A stretch of DNA of 7,915 nt, taken from assembly GCA_030431085.1 (NCBI GenBank), contig JAUIJW010000103.1:1-7915 (forward strand), given 5' to 3'. Position 1 is the first letter of the stretch. Every line of letters starts with the position of its first letter. The stretch is from Bacteroidia bacterium. GTDB taxonomy: Bacteria; Bacteroidota; Bacteroidia; Flavobacteriales; Flavobacteriaceae. Positions 1 to 7,469 of the stretch are shown piece after piece. The position numbers and the translations under genes are program-made. The notes under the pieces were generated by a model, which was not told the origin of the DNA, did not search any database, and saw nothing but the letters and a program-made list of their open reading frames with translations.

Positions 1-317
1 TATCGGCATTCTCAGCAGATAGGAGAAAAAAAGAAATAAGTATTAGAAAGGTATTGGGCGCAAGCATAGGTTCTATCATGCAATTGCTTTCTAAAGAATT
101 TGTCATTTTAGTTTTAATAGCCATAGTGCTTGCTACCCCAATTGCTTGGCATTATTCAAAAATTTGGCTAGAAACATTCCATTACAGAATTGATATGCCT
201 TGGAGCGCTTACTTCTTGGCAGGATTTATTGCCGTATTCATTTGTATTGTTACAGTTAGCTTCCAATCGTTAAAAGCATCTTTAACCAACCCTGTAAAAA
301 GCCTAAAAAACGAGTAA
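1..317 (+). CDS. ABC transporter permease, MacB/FtsX type, C-terminal fragment (5' end outside window)
   Basis: This is the last ~105 codons of a large inner-membrane permease; the reading frame is open from position 3, so the gene starts before the window. A TTG at 54 could be mistaken for a start, but codons upstream of it already encode the conserved FtsX-domain motif (RRKKEISIRKVLGAS), which argues for one continuous gene. Two hydrophobic segments follow (FVILVLIAIVLATPIAWHYS and a second beginning SAYFLAGFIAVF), and the end, NPVKSLKNE, is the usual cytoplasmic tail of these permeases. It aligns clearly with the C-terminus of the next gene (KEIGIRKVLGAS ... NPVESLKEE), so the two are tandem paralogues. 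Only 2 nt separate its TAA from the next ATG, implying co-transcription and probably translational coupling. Family knowledge: such permeases transmit ATPase-driven movement to the periplasm, for export or mechanical work. The substrate cannot be read from this fragment. Confidence 0.9.
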   Translation, partial: SAFSADRRKKEISIRKVLGASIGSIMQLLSKEFVILVLIAIVLATPIAWHYSKIWLETFHYRIDMPWSAYFLAGFIAVFICIVTVSFQSLKASLTNPVKSLKNE

Positions 318-319
318 TC

Positions 320-2749
320 ATGATTAAAAACTATTTTAAAATAGCGTGGCGCAATCTGGTAAAGAACAAGAGCTTTACTTTTATCAATCTTTTAGGATTG
401 GCTACTGGTTTTGCCATTACCTTGCTCATCATTCAATATGTTCGCTTCGAACTTAGTTACGAAAACATCCATGTCAATGCAGATAAAATAGTAAGGCTTA
501 CTACTGATTACCTTGAAGGAGAAACAGTAGTTGCTCAAGATTGCGAAACCAACCCTCCATTAGGTCCGTTGGTAATGAATGAATTGTCTGAAGTTGTGAA
601 TCAGACCCGAGTTTACCCATTAGGGGAACCAACTGTAAATGTAAAAATTGGTAATGAAAATTTTGTATTGGATAAATTCTTTGCCGCAGATAGTTCCTAT
701 TTTGATATTTTCACTGCCCCGTTTATTTATGGTAATAAAAAAGATATTTTTAAGCATCCTAACGAAGCTGTAATAACAGAAAGTATAGCCCTAAAATATT
801 TTGGTAAAACAAATGCTATTGGTGAAACTATTGAAATTCCTTTTGCTTTAGGTTCTTTGATATTAAACGTTACTGGTGTCATAAAAGATTCTCCACCAAA
901 TACCCATTTAAAAGTGAATGTTTTGGTTTCGTATCCTACTATGCTCAATAACCCAATTTTAAAAGAAGAATATGGAGAAAAAGAAAACAATTGGGACGGT
1001 AACAATACATTGACCTATGTAATGCTTGGTAACAATGTTTCTTATGACCGATTTGAAACTGCTTCAACACAATTGGTAAAAAAACTACAGAATGAATTTG
1101 ATGCCCATGATGCAAGATTTGTTCCTCAAAAAATTAAGGATATCCATCTTTATTCCAATAAACCTTTTGAGGTAGAACCTAATGGTAATGCTACTTCAGT
1201 TTACTTTTTATTAGGCGTAGCTATTTTGGTAATTATTAGCGCATTTGTAAATTATGTGAATTTAGCCACTTCCAAAGCTTTAGACAGAGCAAAGGAAGTG
1301 GGAATACGCAAGGTGGTAGGTTCTACCAAAACACAATTAAAAATACAGTTCTTATTAGAATCGTTAATAGTAAATATTTTAGCCAGCGTTTTTGCACTTA
1401 TTTTAATTGTAATTGCCAAACAAAAATTTATAGAAGTTTCTGGCATTCCTCCAAGTTTCAATATATTCACGGACATTTATTTCTGGTTGAGTCTATTGTC
1501 ATTTATATTATTGGGTGTAATATTATCTGGCTTATACCCCGCGTTTGTAATGTCTTCTTTCAAGCCATCTTCTGTTCTAAAAGGTAGTTTTTCACACTCT
1601 ACGCAAGGCGAGCTTTTAAGAAAATCATTAGTGGTATTTCAATTTGCAATTACCATAGTATTATTGGTTCAAATTTTTACGGTAAACACCCAATTAGATT
1701 TTCTAAGAAATATGAATGTTGGTGTAGAAACCGATAAAACCATCATCGTACAAGCGCCAAGTCAAAACAAGAGCAGGGAAAACTTTGGTGCTTTTAAACA
1801 ACAATTGTTGCAAAATGCGAATATAGAAGCGGTTTCCTTGTCTATGGCTGTTCCTGGTCAAATATCTAGTCAGTTTGCAACTACCACTGGTATTCACTTA
1901 AAAGGTGTAAATGAAGAACAAAACCATAACTATTATATTACCAATATTGATGAAGATTTTATTCCACTTATGGAAATGCAAATCTTAGCTGGAGAAAATT
2001 TCAATGCTTCCAGTAATAGAGATAAAAATGAAGTGATTGTCAATGAAAAAGCCATTGAACTATGGAATATTCCTAATGCACAAGAAGCAGTTGGTAAAAC
2101 ATTAAGAATTTGGGGAAATGATTGTACTATTAAAGCAGTGGTAAAAAATTACCATCAAGAATCTGCTAAATCACCATTCATTCCAATTATCCACATGTAT
2201 GCCGACTATTTTTGGAGTTTAGCCAGTATAAAATTTGTAAACAGCAATCCTAAACAACAAGTGGCTACCATTGAAAATATTTACGCTTCTCACTTTCCAG
2301 GAACTCCATTTAGCTACTTTTTTATGGATAAAGAATACGACAAACAATATAAAAATGAGGAGCGATTTCAAAGTGTATTTACAGTACTTACTGGGTTCTC
2401 TATTCTTATTGCATGTCTAGGCTTATTTGGTTTGGTAATGTTTACAGTTCATAAGCGACAAAAAGAAATTGGTATTAGAAAAGTATTAGGTGCCAGCGTA
2501 ATAAATATCATGGCTCTTTTGTCTTCAAATTTCTTAAAAACGGTATTAATCTCCATAATTATAGGTATGCCAATTACCTATGTTTTAACCAAAAAATGGT
2601 TAGAAAATTTTGCTTTTAGAATAGAATTAAATTGGTGGCTTTTTATTGCTCCAATTGTACTCATCCTAGTATTAGTAATGCTTTCAATCAGTGCTAATAC
2701 CATTCGTACCGCAATTGCTAATCCTGTTGAATCATTAAAAGAAGAATAA
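320..2749 (+). CDS. ABC transporter permease, MacB/FtsX type, full-length double-domain form (809 aa)
   Basis: An inner-membrane permease of the MacB superfamily in the long form common in Bacteroidota, in which two FtsX units are fused. The N-terminus (IKNYFKIAWRNLVKNKSFTFINLLGL) is typical and fixes the ATG start. Likely layout: TM1 about residues 19-41; periplasmic domain about 42-290; TM2 about 294-316; the motif EVGIRKVVGS at 326-335; TM3 about 345-366; TM4 about 386-410; TM5 about 435-455; a second periplasmic domain about 460-683; TM6 about 686-710; the motif KEIGIRKVLGAS from 715; TM7 about 734-758; TM8 about 770-793. The two motifs are the cytoplasmic loops that family knowledge places next to the ATPase. 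The gene sits between a paralogous permease (2 nt) and the ATPase gene (4 nt). The role in a tripartite exporter with the downstream TolC-like protein is inferred; the cargo (peptide, drug, lipid or lipoprotein) is unknown. Confidence 0.93.
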   Translation: MIKNYFKIAWRNLVKNKSFTFINLLGLATGFAITLLIIQYVRFELSYENIHVNADKIVRLTTDYLEGETVVAQDCETNPPLGPLVMNELSEVVNQTRVYPLGEPTVNVKIGNENFVLDKFFAADSSYFDIFTAPFIYGNKKDIFKHPNEAVITESIALKYFGKTNAIGETIEIPFALGSLILNVTGVIKDSPPNTHLKVNVLVSYPTMLNNPILKEEYGEKENNWDGNNTLTYVMLGNNVSYDRFETASTQLVKKLQNEFDAHDARFVPQKIKDIHLYSNKPFEVEPNGNATSVYFLLGVAILVIISAFVNYVNLATSKALDRAKEVGIRKVVGSTKTQLKIQFLLESLIVNILASVFALILIVIAKQKFIEVSGIPPSFNIFTDIYFWLSLLSFILLGVILSGLYPAFVMSSFKPSSVLKGSFSHSTQGELLRKSLVVFQFAITIVLLVQIFTVNTQLDFLRNMNVGVETDKTIIVQAPSQNKSRENFGAFKQQLLQNANIEAVSLSMAVPGQISSQFATTTGIHLKGVNEEQNHNYYITNIDEDFIPLMEMQILAGENFNASSNRDKNEVIVNEKAIELWNIPNAQEAVGKTLRIWGNDCTIKAVVKNYHQESAKSPFIPIIHMYADYFWSLASIKFVNSNPKQQVATIENIYASHFPGTPFSYFFMDKEYDKQYKNEERFQSVFTVLTGFSILIACLGLFGLVMFTVHKRQKEIGIRKVLGASVINIMALLSSNFLKTVLISIIIGMPITYVLTKKWLENFAFRIELNWWLFIAPIVLILVLVMLSISANTIRTAIANPVESLKEE

Positions 2750-2753
2750 AATT

Positions 2754-3419
2754 ATGCTATTACAATTAAACAATATTTTTAAATGGGTCCATTCTGGTGG
2801 CAACAAAGTATTTTTATTAAAGGATGTCAATCTCTCTGTAGAGGAAGGAGAATTTATTTCCATCATGGGACCATCAGGATCTGGTAAAACTACTTTACTA
2901 AATGTTATAGGAATGTTAGATAGTTTTAATGAAGGTGCCTACCATTTTTTAGATGAATCTGTACACAATTTAAAGCAAAAACACCGCGCTAATTTATACA
3001 AAGAATACATAGGTTTTGTATTTCAAGCTTATCACTTAATAGATGAATTGACGGTATACGAGAACATTGAAACCCCCCTGCTCTACAAAAAATGCAGTAG
3101 CTCAGAAAGAAAAGCCTTGGTAGCAGATATGCTAGATCGCTTTCAGATTGTAGGCAAAAAAGATTTATTTCCATCCCAGTTAAGTGGCGGACAACAACAA
3201 TTGGTTGGTATTGCACGAGCATTAATCGCTAAGCCTAAATTGATTCTTGCTGATGAACCAACGGGTAATTTAAATTCTCAACAAGGAGAATATATTATGG
3301 ATATTTTCAAACAGTTAAACAAAGAAGGGGTAACAATAATGCAGGTGACCCACTCTGAAAAAAATGCTGCCTATGGTTCAAGAATTGTAGAACTATTAGA
3401 TGGTAGAATTGTAAATTAA
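2754..3419 (+). CDS. ABC transporter ATP-binding protein, LolD/MacB class
   Basis: A cytoplasmic ATPase of 221 aa, the normal size for a stand-alone LolD/MacB-type nucleotide-binding protein. All the motifs are visible: Walker A GPSGSGKTT at residues 39-47, Q-loop Gln91 (VFQAYHL), signature LSGGQ at 143-147, Walker B LILAD at 163-167 with catalytic Glu168, and H-loop His200 (QVTHS). It should hydrolyse ATP as a dimer and drive the FtsX permeases encoded just upstream. Two details differ from the E. coli LolD/MacB pattern. The D-loop reads GNLNS (171-175), with Asn where Asp is usual, and the signature is followed by QQLVGIAR where QQRVAIAR is usual. Both may be lineage features rather than defects, since every catalytic motif is intact. 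The gene starts 4 nt after the permease and ends 5 nt before the TolC gene. Confidence 0.95.
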   Translation: MLLQLNNIFKWVHSGGNKVFLLKDVNLSVEEGEFISIMGPSGSGKTTLLNVIGMLDSFNEGAYHFLDESVHNLKQKHRANLYKEYIGFVFQAYHLIDELTVYENIETPLLYKKCSSSERKALVADMLDRFQIVGKKDLFPSQLSGGQQQLVGIARALIAKPKLILADEPTGNLNSQQGEYIMDIFKQLNKEGVTIMQVTHSEKNAAYGSRIVELLDGRIVN

Positions 3420-3424
3420 GTAAA

Positions 3425-4846
3425 ATGACACTAAAAAAAATTATATATATCATTGCATTTGTCTGGAGTAGTTTATCCTACGCCCAAACAGATAACCTAG
3501 TGGTTTACAATCTAAACGATTGTATAGATATTGCTATTGCAAACAACTTAGATTTAAAAAGCTCAAAATTAAATGCCGAAAGATCGAAAGTGCTATATAA
3601 AAATTCTAAAAATGAATTGCTTCCCAATTTAAACATGGATTATAATTTGGGAGTTAACGATGGTAGAAATATTGACCCCTATACCAATGGATATATTGAT
3701 GAGCAATTGACTTTCTCAAATTTAGGAGTAAATTTAAACCTTACTCTTTTTAATGGTTTACGTATAAAAAACCGTATTAAGCAAGACAAGTTTGAACTAC
3801 AAGCCTCTGAAATGGAAATTGAAGAAGCCAAACAAGATCTCATTTTAGAAGTTACTTTAAGATATTTACAAGTATTAAATGGTAAAGACATGCTTGAGTT
3901 GGCAAAGGCCAGACTTGAAACAACCAAAGGCCAGTTAGATAGATTGGAGTCACACTATAATCAAGGACTAGGCAATCCAGCAGATTATACCGATATGTTA
4001 GGTCAGTTTTCCGCTGATGAAATTAGTGTAATCAATGCAAGGAATACTATGGAGGAAGCCAAATTGGCCCTCATTAGATTAATGAGTATTGATGTCCAGG
4101 ATGATGTTGTTTTTGCAAGTACAGAAGGATTAATCGCCACTGATAAATATCAATTAACTGCGGCAGAAGTTTATGCAGAATCTCTTGAAAATTTGGCCAC
4201 ATTTAAAGCAAAAAGATTAAGAATTAATGCTGCAGAAAGTGGCGTAAAAAGTGCCAAATCCAATTATTTTCCTGAACTATCAGCCTTTGGGCAATTGAAT
4301 ACCAATTATTCTAGTTTGGCAAATAGTTTAACGCAAATCGGTTCTACTATTAGTAATACAGGAGATTTTGTAGAGGTAAACAACCAAACATATCTGGTAA
4401 AAACCGATGAAATATTATATCAAGAAAATTCTATTGATTATTTAGATCAATTTAAAAACAACTACAATACGGTAGTAGGCTTATCCTTAAGGGTTCCTAT
4501 TTTTAATGGATTTCGTGCCAAAAACGAAGTGGCTTTAGAGAAAATTCAACTTGAAGAATCTTCCGTTGATTTAGAAAACACCAAATTGCGATTTAAGCAA
4601 TCTATTGATGAGGCTTATTTAAGAATGGAATCTGCCTATAACCGTTATTTTATATTAGAAAAACAGTTGGCTTCCTATGAAAAATCATTCCGAATCAATG
4701 AAATTAGGTTTAATAACGGCGTATCCAATATTGTTGAATATTTTACCAGTAAAAATAATCTAGACACCTCCAAATTAAACCTATCTAATGCCAAATATGA
4801 GTATTTACTTCGAGTTCGTGTTTTAGATTATTATAGAGGTTTGTAA
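3425..4846 (+). CDS. TolC-family outer membrane efflux protein
   Basis: A 473-aa outer membrane protein of the OEP/TolC family, predicted to form a trimeric channel from the outer membrane into the periplasm. The N-terminus is a clear Sec signal peptide: Lys4-Lys5, a hydrophobic core, and a likely cleavage after Ala20 (SYA|Q). The mature part begins with the family-typical stretch NLNDCIDIAIANNLDLKSSKLN. Two homologous halves are recognisable, each with a beta-strand ending in a matching motif, LFNGLRIKNRI (from residue 108) and IFNGFRAKNEV (from 359), followed by long helical, coiled-coil-like segments rich in Glu, Lys and Leu. The length is normal. The gene is the last of the operon, 5 nt after the ATPase gene, and converges on manA 45 nt further on. 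Inferred role: exit duct for the MacB-like system, which would also need a periplasmic adaptor that is not encoded in the window. Confidence 0.94.
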   Translation: MTLKKIIYIIAFVWSSLSYAQTDNLVVYNLNDCIDIAIANNLDLKSSKLNAERSKVLYKNSKNELLPNLNMDYNLGVNDGRNIDPYTNGYIDEQLTFSNLGVNLNLTLFNGLRIKNRIKQDKFELQASEMEIEEAKQDLILEVTLRYLQVLNGKDMLELAKARLETTKGQLDRLESHYNQGLGNPADYTDMLGQFSADEISVINARNTMEEAKLALIRLMSIDVQDDVVFASTEGLIATDKYQLTAAEVYAESLENLATFKAKRLRINAAESGVKSAKSNYFPELSAFGQLNTNYSSLANSLTQIGSTISNTGDFVEVNNQTYLVKTDEILYQENSIDYLDQFKNNYNTVVGLSLRVPIFNGFRAKNEVALEKIQLEESSVDLENTKLRFKQSIDEAYLRMESAYNRYFILEKQLASYEKSFRINEIRFNNGVSNIVEYFTSKNNLDTSKLNLSNAKYEYLLRVRVLDYYRGL

Positions 4847-4891
4847 AAATCTTGACCCAATAAATCCTCAGAATTTCTCTCATTTTTTCAC

Positions 4892-6097
4892 CTAATTTCC
4901 GCCTGTAGCCTTATACACTACTGCTTTATTAGATGTAGTCATTCTATATGTATTATTGGCTAGTAGTAAAGCTGATTGACCTTTTTGAAGCGTTAAAGTG
5001 GTATTGCTATCTTTTACGGTAACCTTCCCTTCTATCACCATTAAAATCTCAGCTGTTTTCGATGTTGCAGTATATTGTTGATCTACTCCTAAATTGATCT
5101 GACTTAATTGAAAATCTGGGGCTGGACTTTTATAAATACGTTCAATACCATCATGTTGTAACTCGCCTTGTAAAATGTTAGGTATCGTTTCTTCGAAAAC
5201 CACATGCTTCAACAACTCTTTTACATCAATATGTTTCGGTGTAAGCCCACCTCGTAAAACATTATCAGAATTGGCCATTAGCTCCATATTCTGTCCTTCT
5301 AAATAGGCATGCGGTATACCAGCATCTTGAAAAACAGCTTCTCCTTTATCAGCCCTCACTATATTAAAGAAGTAGATCGAATAAATTCCCTTATCTATAT
5401 TAGAGCCATCCTTACCAGAATCTACCGCTTTAGCTGCCCAATAATCTGGGTTCGATTTACTCAATTCGCCTGCTTTATATAAAGGTAAAATTCTATTAAT
5501 AAGCGGACGTAACACTCGATTACATTCTTCTTGAGGCTGCTCCATCACACTTTTATACAAACCATAATAACCGCTCTGCTCAAATACTGCTAATAAATTT
5601 TGAAATTCTGGAGTATTACTTAATACCGCTTTTATTTTATCTGAAGTTAAAAATCCATGTAATAACCAAAATTCGCTCAAAGCCACCATAATCTCAGGTT
5701 TATGGTTGTCATCTTTATAGTTTCTATGAGCTGCATTAAGCGGAATACCAAGTTCATTTTCTTTTTTAAAACCTATTTCCGCTTCAACTTTTGTTGGATG
5801 AACCTGAATAGAAAGCATTTCTTTTACATCTAGCACTTTAAATAGAAAAGGGAGTCTTCCAAAATGATCTGCCACCTTTTCACCTAAGGTGCTAGACAAA
5901 TCTTTGCTCAACAAAGTGTTTAACTCTACATTTCCCGACCCGGTCTTAACTTTCGAAGGTGCATTGACATGAGCGCCAAGCCAATATTCGGCACACTTTT
6001 CACCTTGAGTGTCTGCATTAATCAAATCCGGAATAAACTCTGTACCTCCCCAAGCATAATTTTGTACTTTACCTTTAAGCTCAAATAGTTTCTTCAT
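4892..6097 (-). CDS. manA: mannose-6-phosphate isomerase, class I
   Basis: A cytoplasmic zinc enzyme interconverting mannose-6-phosphate and fructose-6-phosphate; it feeds mannose into glycolysis or supplies mannose-6-P for GDP-mannose and glycan synthesis. Length, 401 aa, is normal for type I PMI. Expected zinc ligands, assigned by family pattern, are Gln98 and His100 in SIQVHPTK, Glu135 in HKPEIMV and His263 in GIPHAYLEG. Arg282, in NSDNVLRGGLTPKH, matches the conserved active-site arginine. An inserted helical domain spans about residues 145-235, and a C-terminal cupin-like domain covers about 325-400. The ATG start gives the usual N-terminus (LKGKVQNYAWGG). It ends with TAG, facing the TolC gene. 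lacI lies 261 nt upstream on the same strand, so manA is probably transcribed separately from the candidate promoter near 6126-6133. Its closeness to kdgK would fit a carbohydrate-use neighbourhood, but manA is also a housekeeping gene, so that link is weak. Confidence 0.95.
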   Translation of the reverse strand: MKKLFELKGKVQNYAWGGTEFIPDLINADTQGEKCAEYWLGAHVNAPSKVKTGSGNVELNTLLSKDLSSTLGEKVADHFGRLPFLFKVLDVKEMLSIQVHPTKVEAEIGFKKENELGIPLNAAHRNYKDDNHKPEIMVALSEFWLLHGFLTSDKIKAVLSNTPEFQNLLAVFEQSGYYGLYKSVMEQPQEECNRVLRPLINRILPLYKAGELSKSNPDYWAAKAVDSGKDGSNIDKGIYSIYFFNIVRADKGEAVFQDAGIPHAYLEGQNMELMANSDNVLRGGLTPKHIDVKELLKHVVFEETIPNILQGELQHDGIERIYKSPAPDFQLSQINLGVDQQYTATSKTAEILMVIEGKVTVKDSNTTLTLQKGQSALLLANNTYRMTTSNKAVVYKATGGN

Positions 6098-6358
6098 GTT
6101 TTAAAATTTTCTCATTCTAAAAATACAAACTTAGCTTTTTAGCACTAAATGACTCACCATAACAATTAAAATAATTCTACCCTTAGTGTATATGTTATTT
6201 AATAAACAAATACCTAAAAAAGCTATAACTATGAAATGTAAAACCTTTTGTAACAAGAATAAAACCGGTCTTTCCAAAAATTGCTACAACAAATTCTATT
6301 AGGATTACGATTCGATTTTAGATTCTAAATTTCAGGTGAGTTTTAAAGGTACTGTGAG
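6098..6358. other. intergenic spacer between lacI and manA
   Basis: A 261-nt AT-rich spacer between two minus-strand genes. On the minus strand it holds a candidate manA promoter (exact TAAGTTTG). I see no GC-rich hairpin followed by a T-run that would be a convincing lacI terminator. Small symmetric elements exist: TTTAGATTCTAAA at 6316-6328, and TAGCTTTTTAG (6132-6142), which recurs inverted with one extra base as CTAAAAAAGCTA (6214-6225). In this base composition both may be chance. A 23-codon plus-strand ORF with three cysteines (6231-6302) has no supporting promoter or homology that I can recognise. Confidence 0.7.
6126..6133 (-). promoter_or_regulatory. candidate manA promoter -7 element
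   Basis: Read on the minus strand the sequence is TAAGTTTG, an exact match to the Bacteroidota -7 consensus TAnnTTTG. It lies 28 nt upstream of the manA ATG, which would give a 5' leader of about 20-25 nt. No TTG stands at the ideal distance upstream (the nearest clear one leaves a 29-nt spacer), so the -33 element is weak. The same octamer is the -7 element of the lacI promoter. Confidence 0.45.
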
Positions 6359-7396
6359 CTAATTTATACCTAGATCCTTTTTGGATGATGCTCTAACCAC
6401 CAATTCAGGCTTTAAAATTAGTTTGTGCAAGTGTGGTATCCAATTCTTATCATCAACTCTTTTCAAAAACTGTTGTGCGGTAAGTGCCCCTATTTTTTTA
6501 CTATACTGATGAACAGATGTTATCGTTGGGGTTACCAAAGAGGTAAATGGCTCATCACCAAAACCTACCAAAGCGATATCATCTGGTACCTTAATACCAC
6601 GTTCTTGCAAAACTTGTAAGGCCCCAAGAGCCGCATAATCTGAGGCGACATAGATGGCATCAGGCCTATCTTTCAATTCAAGTAAAGCTTTCATTTTTTC
6701 TCGACCATCATCTATTGTTAAACTACCCTCAACTAATAATTCCTCATCATTGGGTAAATTAAATTTTTTAAGGGCATCAATATAACCTCTAATTCTATTT
6801 TTATAAATTCTTGTGTGGCTAAAACCCGCAATATGTGCAATACGTTTACAACCCTGTTCAATCAAATGTTGCACAATCATATGGCTACTTTCATAATCAT
6901 CAATCCCTACATAATCAACGCCAATATCATTCTCCCCACGGTCGAATAAAATTAATGGTATACCACTTTCTTTTATCTTCTCAAAGTGTGAAAAATCTAC
7001 AGTTTCATTCGCCATTGAGGCAATAATACCATCGACTTGAATTTGCAACAATGCATCAATATTACGGCACTCTTTCTCAAATGACTCATTAGATTGAGTA
7101 ATGATAATATTATAGCCTTTCGCATCTAAAGCTTCTTCAATTTTTTCTATAATTGAAGAAAAGAAATGGCTATTGGTTCTAGGTACTATTACACCCACTA
7201 AGTGGCTTTTTCCTTTTCGCAATGCAGTAGCCAATTGATTAGGTTGATAGCCCATTTCTTTAGCGGTTTCATGCACTAGCTTCTTTGTACTTTCGCTGAT
7301 ACGCGGATGATTATGCAAAGCTCGAGACACTGCCGAAGGAGATATTTCTAAAGCCGTAGCAATATCTTTAATTGTAATTTTTTTATGATTATTCAA
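6359..7396 (-). CDS. LacI-family transcriptional regulator, probable repressor of the kdgK locus
   Basis: A DNA-binding, sugar-sensing regulator of 345 aa, normal for the LacI/GalR family. The N-terminal helix-turn-helix covers about residues 7-28 (TIKDIATALEISPSAVSRAL). The hinge follows (QPNQLATALRKG, 51-62); by alignment Leu59 corresponds to the LacI hinge leucine that wedges into the central CG step of the operator. The periplasmic-binding-protein-like effector domain runs from about 65 to 336 and shows VGVIVPRTNSHFFS, VDGIIAS, LILFDRG, RIAHIAGF, YVASDYAALGAL and VGFGDEPF. The start is TTG (minus strand 7396-7394): the same frame has a stop at 7415-7417, no ATG between, and the next ATG falls inside the DNA-binding domain. 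It is divergent from kdgK, and the shared spacer has two near-identical palindromes of LacI type, one over its own promoter. Inferred: it represses itself and kdgK and is released by KDG or a related uronate intermediate. The effector is not visible in the sequence. Confidence 0.94.
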   Translation of the reverse strand: MNNHKKITIKDIATALEISPSAVSRALHNHPRISESTKKLVHETAKEMGYQPNQLATALRKGKSHLVGVIVPRTNSHFFSSIIEKIEEALDAKGYNIIITQSNESFEKECRNIDALLQIQVDGIIASMANETVDFSHFEKIKESGIPLILFDRGENDIGVDYVGIDDYESSHMIVQHLIEQGCKRIAHIAGFSHTRIYKNRIRGYIDALKKFNLPNDEELLVEGSLTIDDGREKMKALLELKDRPDAIYVASDYAALGALQVLQERGIKVPDDIALVGFGDEPFTSLVTPTITSVHQYSKKIGALTAQQFLKRVDDKNWIPHLHKLILKPELVVRASSKKDLGIN

Positions 7397-7409
7397 ATTT
7401 TTATTTATA

Positions 7410-7431
7410 TTTGCTCAAACGTTTGAACAAA
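7410..7431. promoter_or_regulatory. LacI-family operator O1 (over the lacI promoter)
   Basis: The core TTGCTCAAACGTTTGAACAA (7411-7430) contains a perfect 12-bp palindrome, TCAAACGTTTGA, centred between 7420 and 7421. The symmetry continues outwards to 7410/7431 with only one mismatched pair (7414/7427). The central CG is typical of LacI-family operators. It overlaps the lacI -7 element and the expected transcription start, so binding should shut off lacI. It matches O2 at 19 of 20 positions. Confidence 0.85.
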
Positions 7432-7459
7432 CTTAGTTACATTCTTAAGTAATTCAAAA
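7428..7459 (-). promoter_or_regulatory. lacI promoter (Bacteroidota type)
   Basis: On the minus strand there is a TTG (7457-7455) within TTTTG, a spacer of 19 nt, then TAAGTTTG (7435-7428). This matches the Bacteroidota primary-sigma pattern TTG / TAnnTTTG with normal spacing. Transcription should start near 7420-7422, leaving a leader of about 25 nt before the TTG start codon. Operator O1 covers the downstream part of the -7 element and the start site. Confidence 0.7.
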
Positions 7460-7469
7460 TAAAATTTAC

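Noticed and set aside
54..317. A separate 87-aa gene starting at TTG 54
   Set aside because: The frame is open upstream to the window edge and encodes the conserved FtsX motif across the TTG, so this is the tail of a longer gene.
727..1897. Minus-strand open frames at 727-1005, 1252-1476 and 1703-1897
   Set aside because: They lie opposite the well-supported 809-aa permease, have no recognisable domains and no promoter context; they are shadow frames.
2989..3927. Minus-strand open frames at 2989-3222 and 3679-3927
   Set aside because: They are antisense to the ABC ATPase and TolC-like genes, with low-complexity composition and no family features.
4847..4891. A bidirectional terminator between the convergent TolC-like gene and manA
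   Set aside because: The 45-nt gap has T-rich and A-rich runs but no clear stem-loop, so no terminator is called.
6834..6853. A third operator-like sequence inside lacI (around TACGTTTACA)
   Set aside because: It shares only the ACGTTT core with O1/O2 and lacks the palindromic arms; it is probably coding sequence by chance.
6425..7026. Plus-strand open frames at 6425-6619 and 6835-7026
   Set aside because: They are antisense to the lacI coding sequence, with no recognisable protein features.
7406..7413. A plus-strand TATATTTG matching TAnnTTTG, as a kdgK promoter
   Set aside because: There is no TTG at a suitable distance upstream (the nearest leaves a 31-nt spacer) and it would give a leader of about 155 nt; it is likely incidental to the AT-rich edge of O1.
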